21,743 bases of DNA from Lachnospiraceae bacterium UBA7729 (GCA_002482005.1 DLFD01000064.1:90970-112712), one strand, 5' to 3'. Positions 14,316 to 21,571 are shown, numbered from the stretch's first letter. Numbers and translations are program-made. The notes: a model not told the origin generated them from the letters alone.

Positions 14316-16545
14316 GGGAGTCATCGCTGCGGTCCTCTTCGGCACCGCAGCCATTGTAGGCACTGCCTATGGAGTCGGGACCGGAATGAAGAAAAAGGAG
14401 AATCCGGTCGAAGTCGTCTCAGTTCCCAGCGTCAATGAAGCCAGTCTGTACGGCGATGGCATGATGATGACGGATTCCCTCTACGGAACCATCGTATCGA
14501 AGGACACGCAGTCAGTTGACCTTGATACGGACCATGCGGTGAAGAAAGTCTATGTCGGAGAAGGCGACCACGTGAAAAAGGGCGACAAGCTCATGACATA
14601 TGACATGCAGCTGGACAAGCTGAAGCGTGAGCAGGAGGAGCTGACAAAGCAGGGGCTTCAGATCTCCCTCGAGAATATGAAGAAGGACCTTGCGACGATG
14701 GAAAGCGGGAAGATGCCCGAGCAAAGCGATAACACGACTCCTTTCTTCAGCCAGGGCTCCGTGAACTATAGCAGCGACGATGAGGATGAGGATTCCGGTG
14801 ACGATGCCGGGACCGACTATGAGGATGACGACTATACCATGTCGGATGAGATGTTCGACGCGGGGGATGATGGTGAAGCAGCTGGCGTCGATGAAGCAGC
14901 TGGCGTCGATGAAGCAGCTGACGGCGGTGAAGCGGATGACGGCGGCGAAGTGATCGATGAGGAAGCCGGAGACAGTGATGTGATCCCTGAGGGGGACGAC
15001 TCTAATAGCCAGGTGATCCTGGACGACGATAGCGGCGGAGAGGAAAGCTTTTCCCAGGATGACGGTGTTGTCGAGGATGATCCGGAAGAGGAAGAGGCGG
15101 CAGAGCCGGATGAGGAGACGCTCACAGCGGTCAATACATTCCTGGATGACGTAAATACGCTGACGGAGATCGCCAACGAAGGCTTTGATGGTCTTTCTTC
15201 CGACCGGGCGGATGCTGTCTTTCAGGAGGCATTCGGGATCTTCCGGGGGCAGCTGGCTGTATCAGGCCATACCACGATCTCGGATCTGTTCGGAGAATCA
15301 AGGGAGATTACGGTCTACAAGGTAAGCGGGACCGTTTCTTCCATGGTGGGAGACTCGACTGCGCAGGTCCTTAAGGAAGGTTATGACCGGATCTGTGTCT
15401 ATCAGTTCATCGATGCTGTCCGTGCGATCTTCCCGGGGCGCGCCGAGGCTTCAGACGCCTATGATTATGAGACTGTGAGCGGAGTGAAGGACAAGGTCCG
15501 CAAGGCTGCGGATGCCCTCTATGCTCTGCAGGAGGGAATCTACTACATCGATGATGGTGGATATGTCCGCTTCACCAGCGCGTATAGCGCTCTGAATGAC
15601 GTATATGGCGGCGAAAGCTATGGTCAGTACCTGATCGGTCTGATCCGGATCCTGAATACGAGTCCGGAGGCGATCTTCCCGGAAGATTATAAGGAAGAGA
15701 CGGAGCAGGAGATCACGGAGACGGAATTCCCCTGGGACGGCTACGACGATTTCGGCGGAGACGATACGGGTGGCGGCTTCTCGGCAGAAGATCTGAAGGC
15801 GGCGATCGAGCAGCAGAAGAAAGATATCAAGGAGTGCGAGCTGCAGATCCGGGAAGCCGACCTGGCTGTCAAGGAATATAACAGGACCCTGTCTCACGAG
15901 ACGGTGACAGCCACTCTGGACGGGATCGTGAAACAGGCCGGGACCACGACGGAGCAGCCGGCTTCCGGCGGGTTCATCGTGGTGACAGGCAAAGCTGGTC
16001 TCTATGTACAGGGAACGATCAGCGAGCGCTCGCTGGATACCCTGAAAGTCGGGGATGTCATTACCGGTTCCTCGTGGGACAGTCCCGGAAGCACATTTCA
16101 GGCGAAGATCACGGAGATCTCGGATTATCCTGTGGAGGGAGGAGACAGCTATTCCTACGATATGGGATCAGACCCGAATTCCTCACAGTATTCATTCCTG
16201 GCCTATATCGATCAGGCAGATGGACTGGATCCGGATTCGACGGTGCAGCTGAGTATTGATCAGGAGACGCAGCAGTCCAGCCTTATGCTCAGCTCGTATA
16301 TGGTAAGGACCGAGCCTACAGGAAAGACATACTGCTATGTCAGAGGAAAAGACGGCAATCTTGAGAAACGCTATGTCAGGGCGAAGGACAATTCCGAATA
16401 TCAGCTGATGGTCATCCAGTCCGGGCTCCGCGCGGAGGACTTCATCGCATTTCCTTACGGTGATGATGTGAAGGAAGGAGCGCCTACGGTAAAGGTCGAC
16501 GCCCTGAGCGCGATCACGGGCGACATGTCGGATATGATGGGCTGA
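14305..16545 (+). CDS. Large HlyD-type membrane-fusion protein with acidic insert (adaptor 2)
   Basis: A second membrane-anchored adaptor of the same exporter, 746 residues, much longer than usual MacA/YknX. An N-terminal hydrophobic segment (5-27) is followed by lipoyl half 1 (KKVYVGEGDHVKKGD, 80-94), helix 1 (about 102-137), a very acidic low-complexity tract (about 155-270), and an unfamiliar alpha-rich domain (about 270-450). Then come a Gly/Asp linker, helix 2 (about 493-530), lipoyl half 2 (TATLDGIVKQAG, 535-546) and beta domains to the end. About 355 residues thus replace the tip of the coiled-coil hairpin. The acidic tract holds a tandem 18 bp repeat. AAAGGAGG at 14291-14298 within the ATPase gene is the ribosome binding site. 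The extra part may serve substrate capture or cell-wall contact, which is inference. Confidence 0.85.
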   Translation: MKAKGVIAAVLFGTAAIVGTAYGVGTGMKKKENPVEVVSVPSVNEASLYGDGMMMTDSLYGTIVSKDTQSVDLDTDHAVKKVYVGEGDHVKKGDKLMTYDMQLDKLKREQEELTKQGLQISLENMKKDLATMESGKMPEQSDNTTPFFSQGSVNYSSDDEDEDSGDDAGTDYEDDDYTMSDEMFDAGDDGEAAGVDEAAGVDEAADGGEADDGGEVIDEEAGDSDVIPEGDDSNSQVILDDDSGGEESFSQDDGVVEDDPEEEEAAEPDEETLTAVNTFLDDVNTLTEIANEGFDGLSSDRADAVFQEAFGIFRGQLAVSGHTTISDLFGESREITVYKVSGTVSSMVGDSTAQVLKEGYDRICVYQFIDAVRAIFPGRAEASDAYDYETVSGVKDKVRKAADALYALQEGIYYIDDGGYVRFTSAYSALNDVYGGESYGQYLIGLIRILNTSPEAIFPEDYKEETEQEITETEFPWDGYDDFGGDDTGGGFSAEDLKAAIEQQKKDIKECELQIREADLAVKEYNRTLSHETVTATLDGIVKQAGTTTEQPASGGFIVVTGKAGLYVQGTISERSLDTLKVGDVITGSSWDSPGSTFQAKITEISDYPVEGGDSYSYDMGSDPNSSQYSFLAYIDQADGLDPDSTVQLSIDQETQQSSLMLSSYMVRTEPTGKTYCYVRGKDGNLEKRYVRAKDNSEYQLMVIQSGLRAEDFIAFPYGDDVKEGAPTVKVDALSAITGDMSDMMG
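14875..14923 (+). repeat. 18 bp tandem repeat inside adaptor 2
   Basis: Two identical 18 bp units (14875-14892 and 14893-14910), coding EAAGVD twice, followed by a partial third (EAADGG). It lies in the acidic tract and suggests recent in-frame expansion by slippage, so length may vary between strains. Confidence 0.85.
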
Positions 16546-16585
16546 GATGACTGAGATCTGCCGGCGGCAGGACAGAGGGAAGAAC

Positions 16586-17848
16586 ATGCTTGAGAACATA
16601 AGACTTGCATTTCAGGGGATCGCTTCTCACAAGATGCGTTCGTTTCTGACGATGCTCGGTATCATTATCGGTATCGCATCGATCATGTCGATCGTGTCGA
16701 CGATCAAGGGTACCAATGACGCATTGAAGGAGAAACTGGTCGGCTCGGGGAACAACACCGTGGAGGTCAATCTGTCCTCCGGAGGCGAACAGCTGAGTAT
16801 ATACGATGCGTCTTCGATCCCGGAGGGAGTCCCTGTGGTCTCGGATGAAATCATGCAGAAGATCAGGGACCTGGACAATGTCGTGAGTGCTACGGCTTAC
16901 AACAAGCGCTTCGTCATGGACAATTCCATGTACTATGGGGATGATTCCGTGACATCGTTCAATATGTACGGGGTAGATGATCAGTATTTCCATACCATCG
17001 GCTATAAGCTGAAATCCGGAAGAACATTCCTGGACAGTGACTACACGAAGTTCCGCAAGGTCATGATCCTTGACCAGACGGCGGCGGTGAAACTGTTCGC
17101 TGATGTGAATCCTCTGGGAAAGACGGTTGAATACGGAGGTCAGCCTTTCACGATCGTCGGAATTGTCTCGAAAGATGATGATTATGAGCCGGATATCCAG
17201 AACGTATATGATTACTATTCGAACCTGGATGAATCGAACGGTCTCTTTTTCATCCCGAAGGCGGACTGGCCAATCATATTCAATTATGATGAGCCGGAAA
17301 ATGTGATCGTGAAAGCTGACGTGACCGAGGAGATGACGAAAGCCGGACAGTCTGCGGCAAAGATCCTGAACAGCGCGATCCGTAGCAATTCTGAGAACCA
17401 GGCCACCTATCAGGCGCAGGATCTTCTCGGCATGGTCAAGAAACAGCAGCAGCTGGCCCAGAATACAAAAAAGCAGCTGATCTGGATCGCCGGGATCTCT
17501 CTGCTTGTCGGGGCAATCGGTGTCATGAACATCATGCTGGTGTCGGTTACCGAGAGAACATCCGAGATCGGTCTGAAGAAGGCAATCGGAGCCCAGAAGA
17601 GCGCGATCCTGGGACAGTTCCTCACGGAGGCAGCTGTCCTTACGACGATGGGCGGACTGATTGGGGTAGCGGTCGGATTCGCCCTGTCCTACCTGATCCA
17701 CAGATTCTCCGGGATACCGGCTGCGATATCGGTCCCATGGTCGGCAGGCGCGGTCCTGATCTCGATGCTGATCGGACTGATCTCCGGATTTTTGCCGGCT
17801 CAGAAGGCCGCGAACATGGACCCGATCGAAGCCCTGAGAAGAGAGTGA
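16586..17848 (+). CDS. MacB/FtsX-family ABC transporter permease
   Basis: The membrane subunit of the exporter, 420 residues. It has one N-terminal transmembrane helix (about 18-40, in SFLTMLGIIIGIASIMSIVS), a large extracellular MacB core domain (about 45-290), and three C-terminal helices with VGAIGVMNIMLVSVTERTSEIGLKKAIGA, the classic FtsX/MacB signature. It ends with GFLPAQKAANMDPIEALRRE, also typical. Unlike Gram-negative MacB, the ATPase is a separate gene, as in YknYZ. ATG 16586 follows AGAGGGA (16574-16580); an upstream ATG at 16547 has no ribosome binding site. It is the last gene of the four-gene operon; a terminator follows 140 bases later. Confidence 0.94.
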   Translation: MLENIRLAFQGIASHKMRSFLTMLGIIIGIASIMSIVSTIKGTNDALKEKLVGSGNNTVEVNLSSGGEQLSIYDASSIPEGVPVVSDEIMQKIRDLDNVVSATAYNKRFVMDNSMYYGDDSVTSFNMYGVDDQYFHTIGYKLKSGRTFLDSDYTKFRKVMILDQTAAVKLFADVNPLGKTVEYGGQPFTIVGIVSKDDDYEPDIQNVYDYYSNLDESNGLFFIPKADWPIIFNYDEPENVIVKADVTEEMTKAGQSAAKILNSAIRSNSENQATYQAQDLLGMVKKQQQLAQNTKKQLIWIAGISLLVGAIGVMNIMLVSVTERTSEIGLKKAIGAQKSAILGQFLTEAAVLTTMGGLIGVAVGFALSYLIHRFSGIPAAISVPWSAGAVLISMLIGLISGFLPAQKAANMDPIEALRRE

Positions 17849-17990
17849 CGACAGAGAGTGGAGAACCTTTTCCGGCAGCTTATTCCGGTCGGTGCGGAAG
17901 CCGCCAGCTGGAATGGCTCAGGCATGGCATCAGTCTGCTATAAGGAGACCAGCAGCGGAGGCATCCGGCCGGGATACATGCTTCAGCGAT
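17849..17990. other. Intergenic stretch between the exporter operon and its terminator
   Basis: About 140 bases without a convincing reading frame, promoter or RNA structure. It forms the 3' untranslated part of the exporter transcript before the terminator at 17991. I see nothing else in it. Confidence 0.5.
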
Positions 17991-18017
17991 AAAAGCAGGC
18001 AGATTGCCTGCTTTTTT
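17991..18017 (+). terminator. Terminator of the exporter operon
   Basis: AAAAGCAGGCA (17991-18001), loop GAT, TGCCTGCTTTT (18005-18015) and further T residues. A perfect 11 bp stem with A/T symmetry just upstream of the rpsB promoter. Confidence 0.92.
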
Positions 18018-18030
18018 GCGTCTTAAGGTA

Positions 18031-18059
18031 TTGCATACATATTCAAATAATGTTACACT
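18031..18059 (+). promoter_or_regulatory. rpsB promoter
   Basis: TTGCAT (18031-18036), a 17 nt spacer and TACACT (18054-18059), with TG two bases before the -10 (extended -10). Predicted start is near 18066, leaving a leader of about 97 nt. Confidence 0.75.
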
Positions 18060-18085
18060 TTCAAAGTTGCGAAAAATCACGCATG

Positions 18086-18139
18086 CGGATTCCGCGGGCG
18101 GTGCCGATGAGGCTTCCGCGGACAGGAAGTGTGCGGAAG
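18086..18139 (+). promoter_or_regulatory. Structured rpsB leader with competing hairpins
   Basis: CCGCGG at 18092-18097 can pair with CCGCGG at 18116-18121. The second copy overlaps CTTCCGC (18113-18119), which can instead pair with GCGGAAG (18133-18139). The two helices exclude each other. Such leaders upstream of rpsB often bind S2 for feedback control; no assignment to a known RNA family could be made by eye. Confidence 0.5.
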
Positions 18140-18162
18140 AACAAAACCAAAGGAGAAATACG

Positions 18163-18918
18163 ATGAGTGTACTTTCTATGAAACAGCTGCTCGAAGCAGG
18201 CGTCCATTTTGGACATCAGACCAGAAGATGGAACCCTAAGATGGCTCCGTACATCTACACAGAGCGTAACGGCATCTATATCATCGACCTTCAGAAGACG
18301 GTCGGCATGATTGATGATGCATACAACGCAGTAGGTGATATCGTTGCCAACGGCGGATCGATCCTGTTTGTCGGGACCAAGAAGCAGGCTCAGGACTCCA
18401 TCAAGGCTGAAGCTGAAAGATGCGGAGAGTTCTATGTCAATGAGAGATGGCTCGGCGGAATGCTGACCAACTTCAAGACCATCCAGAGCCGTATCAGGAG
18501 ACTCAAGGACATCAAGAAGATGCAGGAAGACGGCACCTTCGATGTACTGCCGAAGAAGGAAGTCATCAAGCTGAAGAAGGAACTTGACAAGCTTGAGAAG
18601 AACCTTGGCGGCATCGAGGAGATGAAGAAGCTTCCGGACGCGATCTTCATCGTTGACCTGAAGAAGGAACATATCTGCGTTGAGGAAGCACATGCTCTTG
18701 GAATTCCGCTGATCGGTATCTGCGATACCAACTGTGATCCGGAAGACCTTGACTATGTCATCCCGGGCAACGACGACGCAATCCGTGCCGTCAAGCTGAT
18801 CGTCTCCAAGATGGCGGATGCTGTCATCGAAGCACGTCAGGGCATGGAGCAGGCTGATGCTGAAGCTACCGAGGGCGAGGAAGAAGCAGCTCCGGTTGAC
18901 GCAGTACCGGCTGAGTGA
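18163..18918 (+). CDS. rpsB: 30S ribosomal protein S2
   Basis: A structural protein of the small ribosomal subunit, 251 residues, normal for the family. Signatures are LLEAGVHFGHQTRRWNPKM near the N-terminus (9-27), ILFVGTKKQAQ, NERWLGGMLTNF, and PDAIFIVDLKKEH followed by EAHALGIPLIGICDTNCDP. The C-terminal 25 residues are an acidic Ala/Glu tail. AGGAGA at 18151-18156 supports ATG 18163; a longer upstream reading would include the promoter and leader. It is first in the rpsB-tsf operon. Confidence 0.98.
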   Translation: MSVLSMKQLLEAGVHFGHQTRRWNPKMAPYIYTERNGIYIIDLQKTVGMIDDAYNAVGDIVANGGSILFVGTKKQAQDSIKAEAERCGEFYVNERWLGGMLTNFKTIQSRIRRLKDIKKMQEDGTFDVLPKKEVIKLKKELDKLEKNLGGIEEMKKLPDAIFIVDLKKEHICVEEAHALGIPLIGICDTNCDPEDLDYVIPGNDDAIRAVKLIVSKMADAVIEARQGMEQADAEATEGEEEAAPVDAVPAE

Positions 18919-18957
18919 TCTGGATCCACAGATTACGTGTTGTAATAGAAAAGGACA

Positions 18958-18982
18958 GGGTGTCCGTCTGAGACAGACACCC
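18958..18982 (+). other. Intercistronic hairpin between rpsB and tsf
   Basis: GGGTGTC (18958-18964) pairs with GACACCC (18976-18982), and inner bases add three more pairs across one mismatch. No T run follows. It may cause partial termination or protect the rpsB message and so set the rpsB:tsf ratio. Confidence 0.6.
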
Positions 18983-19052
18983 TCATTCTCCAGTATGTCT
19001 GTCAGCCGGACTCCGGCTGCAGGCATATGGCACACTTAAGAGGAGGAAGATT

Positions 19053-19991
19053 ATGGCTGTTTCAGCTAAACTGGTAAAGGAACTGAGAGAAGAGACCGGC
19101 TCCGGAATGATGGACTGCAAGAAGGCGCTTGTTGCTACCAACGGAGACAAGGAAGCTGCTCTTGAGTGGCTCCGCAAGAATGGTCTTGCAAAGGCTGAGA
19201 AGAAGGCTGGAAGAATCGCTGCTGAAGGCGTTTCCATGATCGTTGAGTCTGACGATGCAAAAAAGGCAGTTGTCGTTGAGGTTAACTCCGAGACCGACTT
19301 TGTCGCTACCAACGAGAAGTTCAGAGACTATGTTCACACCGTCGCTGAGCAGGCGCTCGATTCTGACGCTGATGATGTTGACGCGCTGCTTGCTGAGACC
19401 AGCAAGGTTGATCCTTCCAAGACGGTTGCTGATTATCATGCGGGAATGGTCTCCGTCATTGGAGAGAACCTGAAGATCCGCCGCTTCACCAGATGCGAGG
19501 AAGCTAACGGATTCATCGCAGGCTACACTCATATGAACGGAAAGATCGCTGTCCTTGTCGATGTCGAGTCTGATGTTGTAAGCGATGAAGTCAGGGAGAT
19601 GGGCAAGAACATCGCTATGCAGGTTGCGGCTCTTAATCCGACCTACACCAGCGACGCAGAGGTTCCGGAAGACTATAAGGAGCATGAAAAGGAAATTCTT
19701 ACCGAGCAGGTCAAGAATGATCCGAAGATGGCAGGCAAGCCGGACAAGATCATCGCTGGCGCGGTCATGGGACGTCTGAAGAAAGAGCTCAAGGAGATCT
19801 GCCTGCTTGATCAGGTTTATGTCAAGGCAGAGGACGGAAAGCAGTCCGTATCCCAGTACGTTGCATCGGTTGCAAAGGCTCAGGGCGCTAAGATCGCCAT
19901 CAAGGGCTTCGTAAGGTATGAGACCGGCGCAGGCCTTGAGAAGAAGAATGAAGACTTCGCGGCTGAGGTTGCTGCTCAGCTTGGCCAGTGA
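19053..19991 (+). CDS. tsf: Elongation factor Ts
   Basis: The guanine nucleotide exchange factor of EF-Tu in the cytoplasm. It has 312 residues, within the EF-Ts range. The N-terminal UBA-like domain reads LVKELREETGSGMMDCKKAL (7-26), followed by the core motif VNSETDFVATNEKF that contains the TDF contact to EF-Tu. HVAALNP-type MQVAALNPTY and the C-terminal QGAKIAIKGFVRYETG are also typical. AGGAGG at 19041-19046 with 6 bases spacing fixes the start. It is followed at once by a terminator, not by pyrH-frr as in many Firmicutes. Confidence 0.98.
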   Translation: MAVSAKLVKELREETGSGMMDCKKALVATNGDKEAALEWLRKNGLAKAEKKAGRIAAEGVSMIVESDDAKKAVVVEVNSETDFVATNEKFRDYVHTVAEQALDSDADDVDALLAETSKVDPSKTVADYHAGMVSVIGENLKIRRFTRCEEANGFIAGYTHMNGKIAVLVDVESDVVSDEVREMGKNIAMQVAALNPTYTSDAEVPEDYKEHEKEILTEQVKNDPKMAGKPDKIIAGAVMGRLKKELKEICLLDQVYVKAEDGKQSVSQYVASVAKAQGAKIAIKGFVRYETGAGLEKKNEDFAAEVAAQLGQ

Positions 19992-20045
19992 TCCTTCGTT
20001 GAGAAGCTTCTGCTTATCTGAATTTTCATAAGAATTATCAAAGAC

Positions 20046-20080
20046 GCTGCCGGATCGAAAAGTCCGGCGGCGCCTTTTTT
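20046..20080 (+). terminator. Terminator of the rpsB-tsf operon
   Basis: GCTGCCGGA (20046-20054) with TCCGGCGGC (20063-20071), one G-U pair, then GCC and six T residues (20075-20080). Confidence 0.92.
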
Positions 20081-20100
20081 CTGTCCGGCGGCGTAGCCGG

Positions 20101-20136
20101 ATCGAGTAGGGGAGACGAAGTCGTCTCCTACTCGAT
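20101..20136. repeat. Long extragenic inverted repeat
   Basis: The left arm (20101-20118) and right arm (20121-20136) form a 16 bp helix, starting ATCGAGTAGG and ending CCTACTCGAT, with a two-G bulge and a two-base tip. No T tract follows. It resembles a REP-like or mobile palindromic element. Confidence 0.75.
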
Positions 20137-20140
20137 CGTT

Positions 20141-20223
20141 GGGCGGGAATAAGGGTGTCTGCAGCCCTTTTCCCTGTACACTGGGCGGAAACAAGGGCGC
20201 CTGCAGCCCTTTTCTCTGTAGTG
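20141..20223 (+). repeat. Two tandem ~41 bp units, each with a hairpin
   Basis: Unit 1 (20141-20182) and unit 2 (20183-20223) share GGGCGG, AAGGG, CTGCAGCCCTTTT and CTGTA. In each, AAGGGY pairs with GCCCTT, followed by TT. A third GGGCGGC begins at 20224 and stops. On the minus strand the units would read KGLQ[AT]PLFPP, but I take them as non-coding. Confidence 0.75.
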
Positions 20224-20287
20224 GGGCGGCTATAATGTGCCGGCGGCAGGCATGATATATGCTATATTCCGGCAGCATCCGGATATC

Positions 20288-20626
20288 GGCAGGCAATAGC
20301 TCAAATTGAGGCGTTGTGGGTTACAGCTGCGGGAGGATAAAATGAGCTGTGGCAGGCAATAGCTCGAATTGAGGCGTTATGGGTTACAGTCGCGGGAGGA
20401 TAAAATGAGCTGTGGCAGGCAATAGCTCGAATTGAGGCATTGTGGGTTACAGCTGTGACAGGCAAGATCTTGGCTTTGAGGATAATGGATTACAAGTGGC
20501 AAAGAATAACAATTGCTATGGAAGGCAGAATCCCTGAATCTGAGGATATTGGATTACAAGAGAGAAAAATTAAGAATTTTCCTGGCAGTCATACTAGCTG
20601 TTTTTCATGAATTGGGTTATGCCGTT
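20288..20626 (+). repeat. Decaying tandem array with ~63 bp period
   Basis: Units 1 and 2 (20288-20350, 20351-20413) are 63 bp and nearly identical. Unit 3 (20414-20456) lacks 20 bp. Units 4-6 (from 20457, 20524, 20584) are diverged but keep GRCAG and TGAGG-N4/5-TGGRTTACA (unit 6 only partly). The TTACA core recurs at 20321, 20384, 20447, 20490 and 20554, with TTAT at 20617, i.e. steps of 63, 63, 43, 64 and 63. No frame is open through the array on either strand. Its left edge is near the extragenic palindromes, and its right edge overlaps the 3' end of the minus-strand nuclease remnant. Confidence 0.8.
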
Positions 20627-20967
20627 GGCAGGACACACATCGGAAGCCTTGAGATAATCTTATCGGTAATGTACCGATTATAAGGGGTGCTATTTGTTTC
20701 TCCGGAAAGAATCAGTCGATCGCCTGGAAAGATATCATTGGCAATATAGAGGTTGAACTTCATCTGGAAATTGGAGGTATAGCTGGGATTGTCCATCATG
20801 CCAAGGTATTCCCAAAAAATCTCGATTCTGCGGACAAAGTCAATCAGAGTGAAATCTGGCCTGATTGCTTTGGAGAAGCCCCGTAGATTCAGAGGCTTTT
20901 CATAACGGTAGGGAATATTGCTGTCATTCAGTGCGTCTGCAATAGCTACCTCTGCCCTTGAACGCAT
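20617..20967 (-). pseudogene. Truncated PD-(D/E)XK-like nuclease-domain gene
   Basis: The 116 residues resemble the C-terminal nuclease-like domain of larger hypothetical proteins common in Clostridia. Visible motifs are RSRAEVAIADAL (2-13), IPYRYEKPL (18-26), RPDFTLID (36-43), IEIFWEYLGMMD (48-59) and NDIFPGDRLILSGET (77-91). E6, D38 and E49 are candidate active-site residues; the lysine I expect just before the second Glu is Ile here, so activity is doubtful. ATG 20967 has an AAAGGGAG-like site before it. However, the frame stays open upstream and reads YSKKGEKM, which continues the family pattern, until it meets the IS end near 20991. I therefore read it as the 3' part of a gene cut by the IS. 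The family call is from memory. Confidence 0.6.
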
Positions 20968-20990
20968 CTTTTCTCCCTTTTTTGAATAAA

Positions 20991-21041
20991 TTGCCGGCGC
21001 ATTCTCGTGACTTTAGATAACAGTCGTGAGTTAGCCGGCAA
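20991..21041 (+). repeat. Left-end composite hairpin of the IS element
   Basis: The outer stem is TTGCCGGC (20991-20998) with GCCGGCAA (21034-21041). The inner stem is CTCGTGACT (21004-21012) with AGTCGTGAG (21022-21030), nine pairs including two G-T. Internal loops are asymmetric and the tip is TTAGATAAC. Imperfect hairpins of this kind are recognised by Y1 transposases. Confidence 0.8.
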
Positions 21042-21076
21042 GGTTTAACAAATACGAACATACATTCGGAATCTCC

Positions 21077-21105
21077 TTGCTTCAAGAGTATTCTGATGGT
21101 ATAAT
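21077..21105 (+). promoter_or_regulatory. tnpA promoter
   Basis: TTGCTT (21077-21082), a 17 nt spacer and a perfect TATAAT (21100-21105) with TGG in front (extended -10). Only six bases separate the -10 from ATG 21112. Confidence 0.75.
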
Positions 21106-21111
21106 AATCTC

Positions 21112-21540
21112 ATGGAAGAAAACGAGAGATTTATTATAAAAGATGATCTTACATATGGTAGAGGTTATGTTTACTCTCTCCAGTATCATATCGTCTGGTG
21201 CACCAAGTACCGCAGGTGTGTACTCAAGGATGGGATCGATGAGGAGCTTAAGAGATACCTTCATGAGATAGCAGATGAGTACCATTTCTCAATCATTGCC
21301 ATGGAGGTAATGCCGGACCATATTCATATGATGGTCGACTGCAGACCCCAGTTCTGTCCTTCCGATATGATCAAGATCCTTAAGGGCAATACGGCCAGAT
21401 GGCTGTTCATGCGCCATCCGGAACTGAAAAAACAGCTCTGGGGCGGGCATCTCTGGAACCCATCCTACTGCATCGTCATTGTCAGCGACCGCAGCTTCGA
21501 CATGGTAAAGAAGTACATCAATTCTCAGAAATCAAAATAA
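21112..21540 (+). CDS. tnpA: IS200/IS605 family transposase TnpA (Y1 HUH)
   Basis: A single-strand-specific HUH transposase that cuts and joins the IS ends through a tyrosine-DNA intermediate. The 142 residues fit the family. YHIVWCTKYRR (25-35) is the classic N-terminal motif, DHIHM (69-73) supplies the HUH histidines H70 and H72, and KKYINSQK (133-140) supplies Y135 and Q139, the same Tyr-x3-Gln spacing as IS608 TnpA. All catalytic residues are present, so it looks intact. No ribosome binding site precedes ATG 21112; the promoter position suggests a leaderless or poorly translated message, which fits the tight control typical of these transposases. Confidence 0.95.
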   Translation: MEENERFIIKDDLTYGRGYVYSLQYHIVWCTKYRRCVLKDGIDEELKRYLHEIADEYHFSIIAMEVMPDHIHMMVDCRPQFCPSDMIKILKGNTARWLFMRHPELKKQLWGGHLWNPSYCIVIVSDRSFDMVKKYINSQKSK

Positions 21541-21571
21541 CTGTAATCGATCCGCAGGCAGGACAAACAGG

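Noticed and set aside
19976..20296. 106-residue minus-strand reading frame with repeated KGLQxPLFPP
   Set aside because: It runs antisense through the tsf end, its terminator and the palindromic repeats. The peptide repeat is only the translation of the 41 bp hairpin units, with no ribosome binding site or family match.
20288..20626. CRISPR array
   Set aside because: Units 1-3 are near-identical over their whole length, so there are no unique spacers, unit lengths vary and no cas genes are nearby. It is a decaying tandem repeat.
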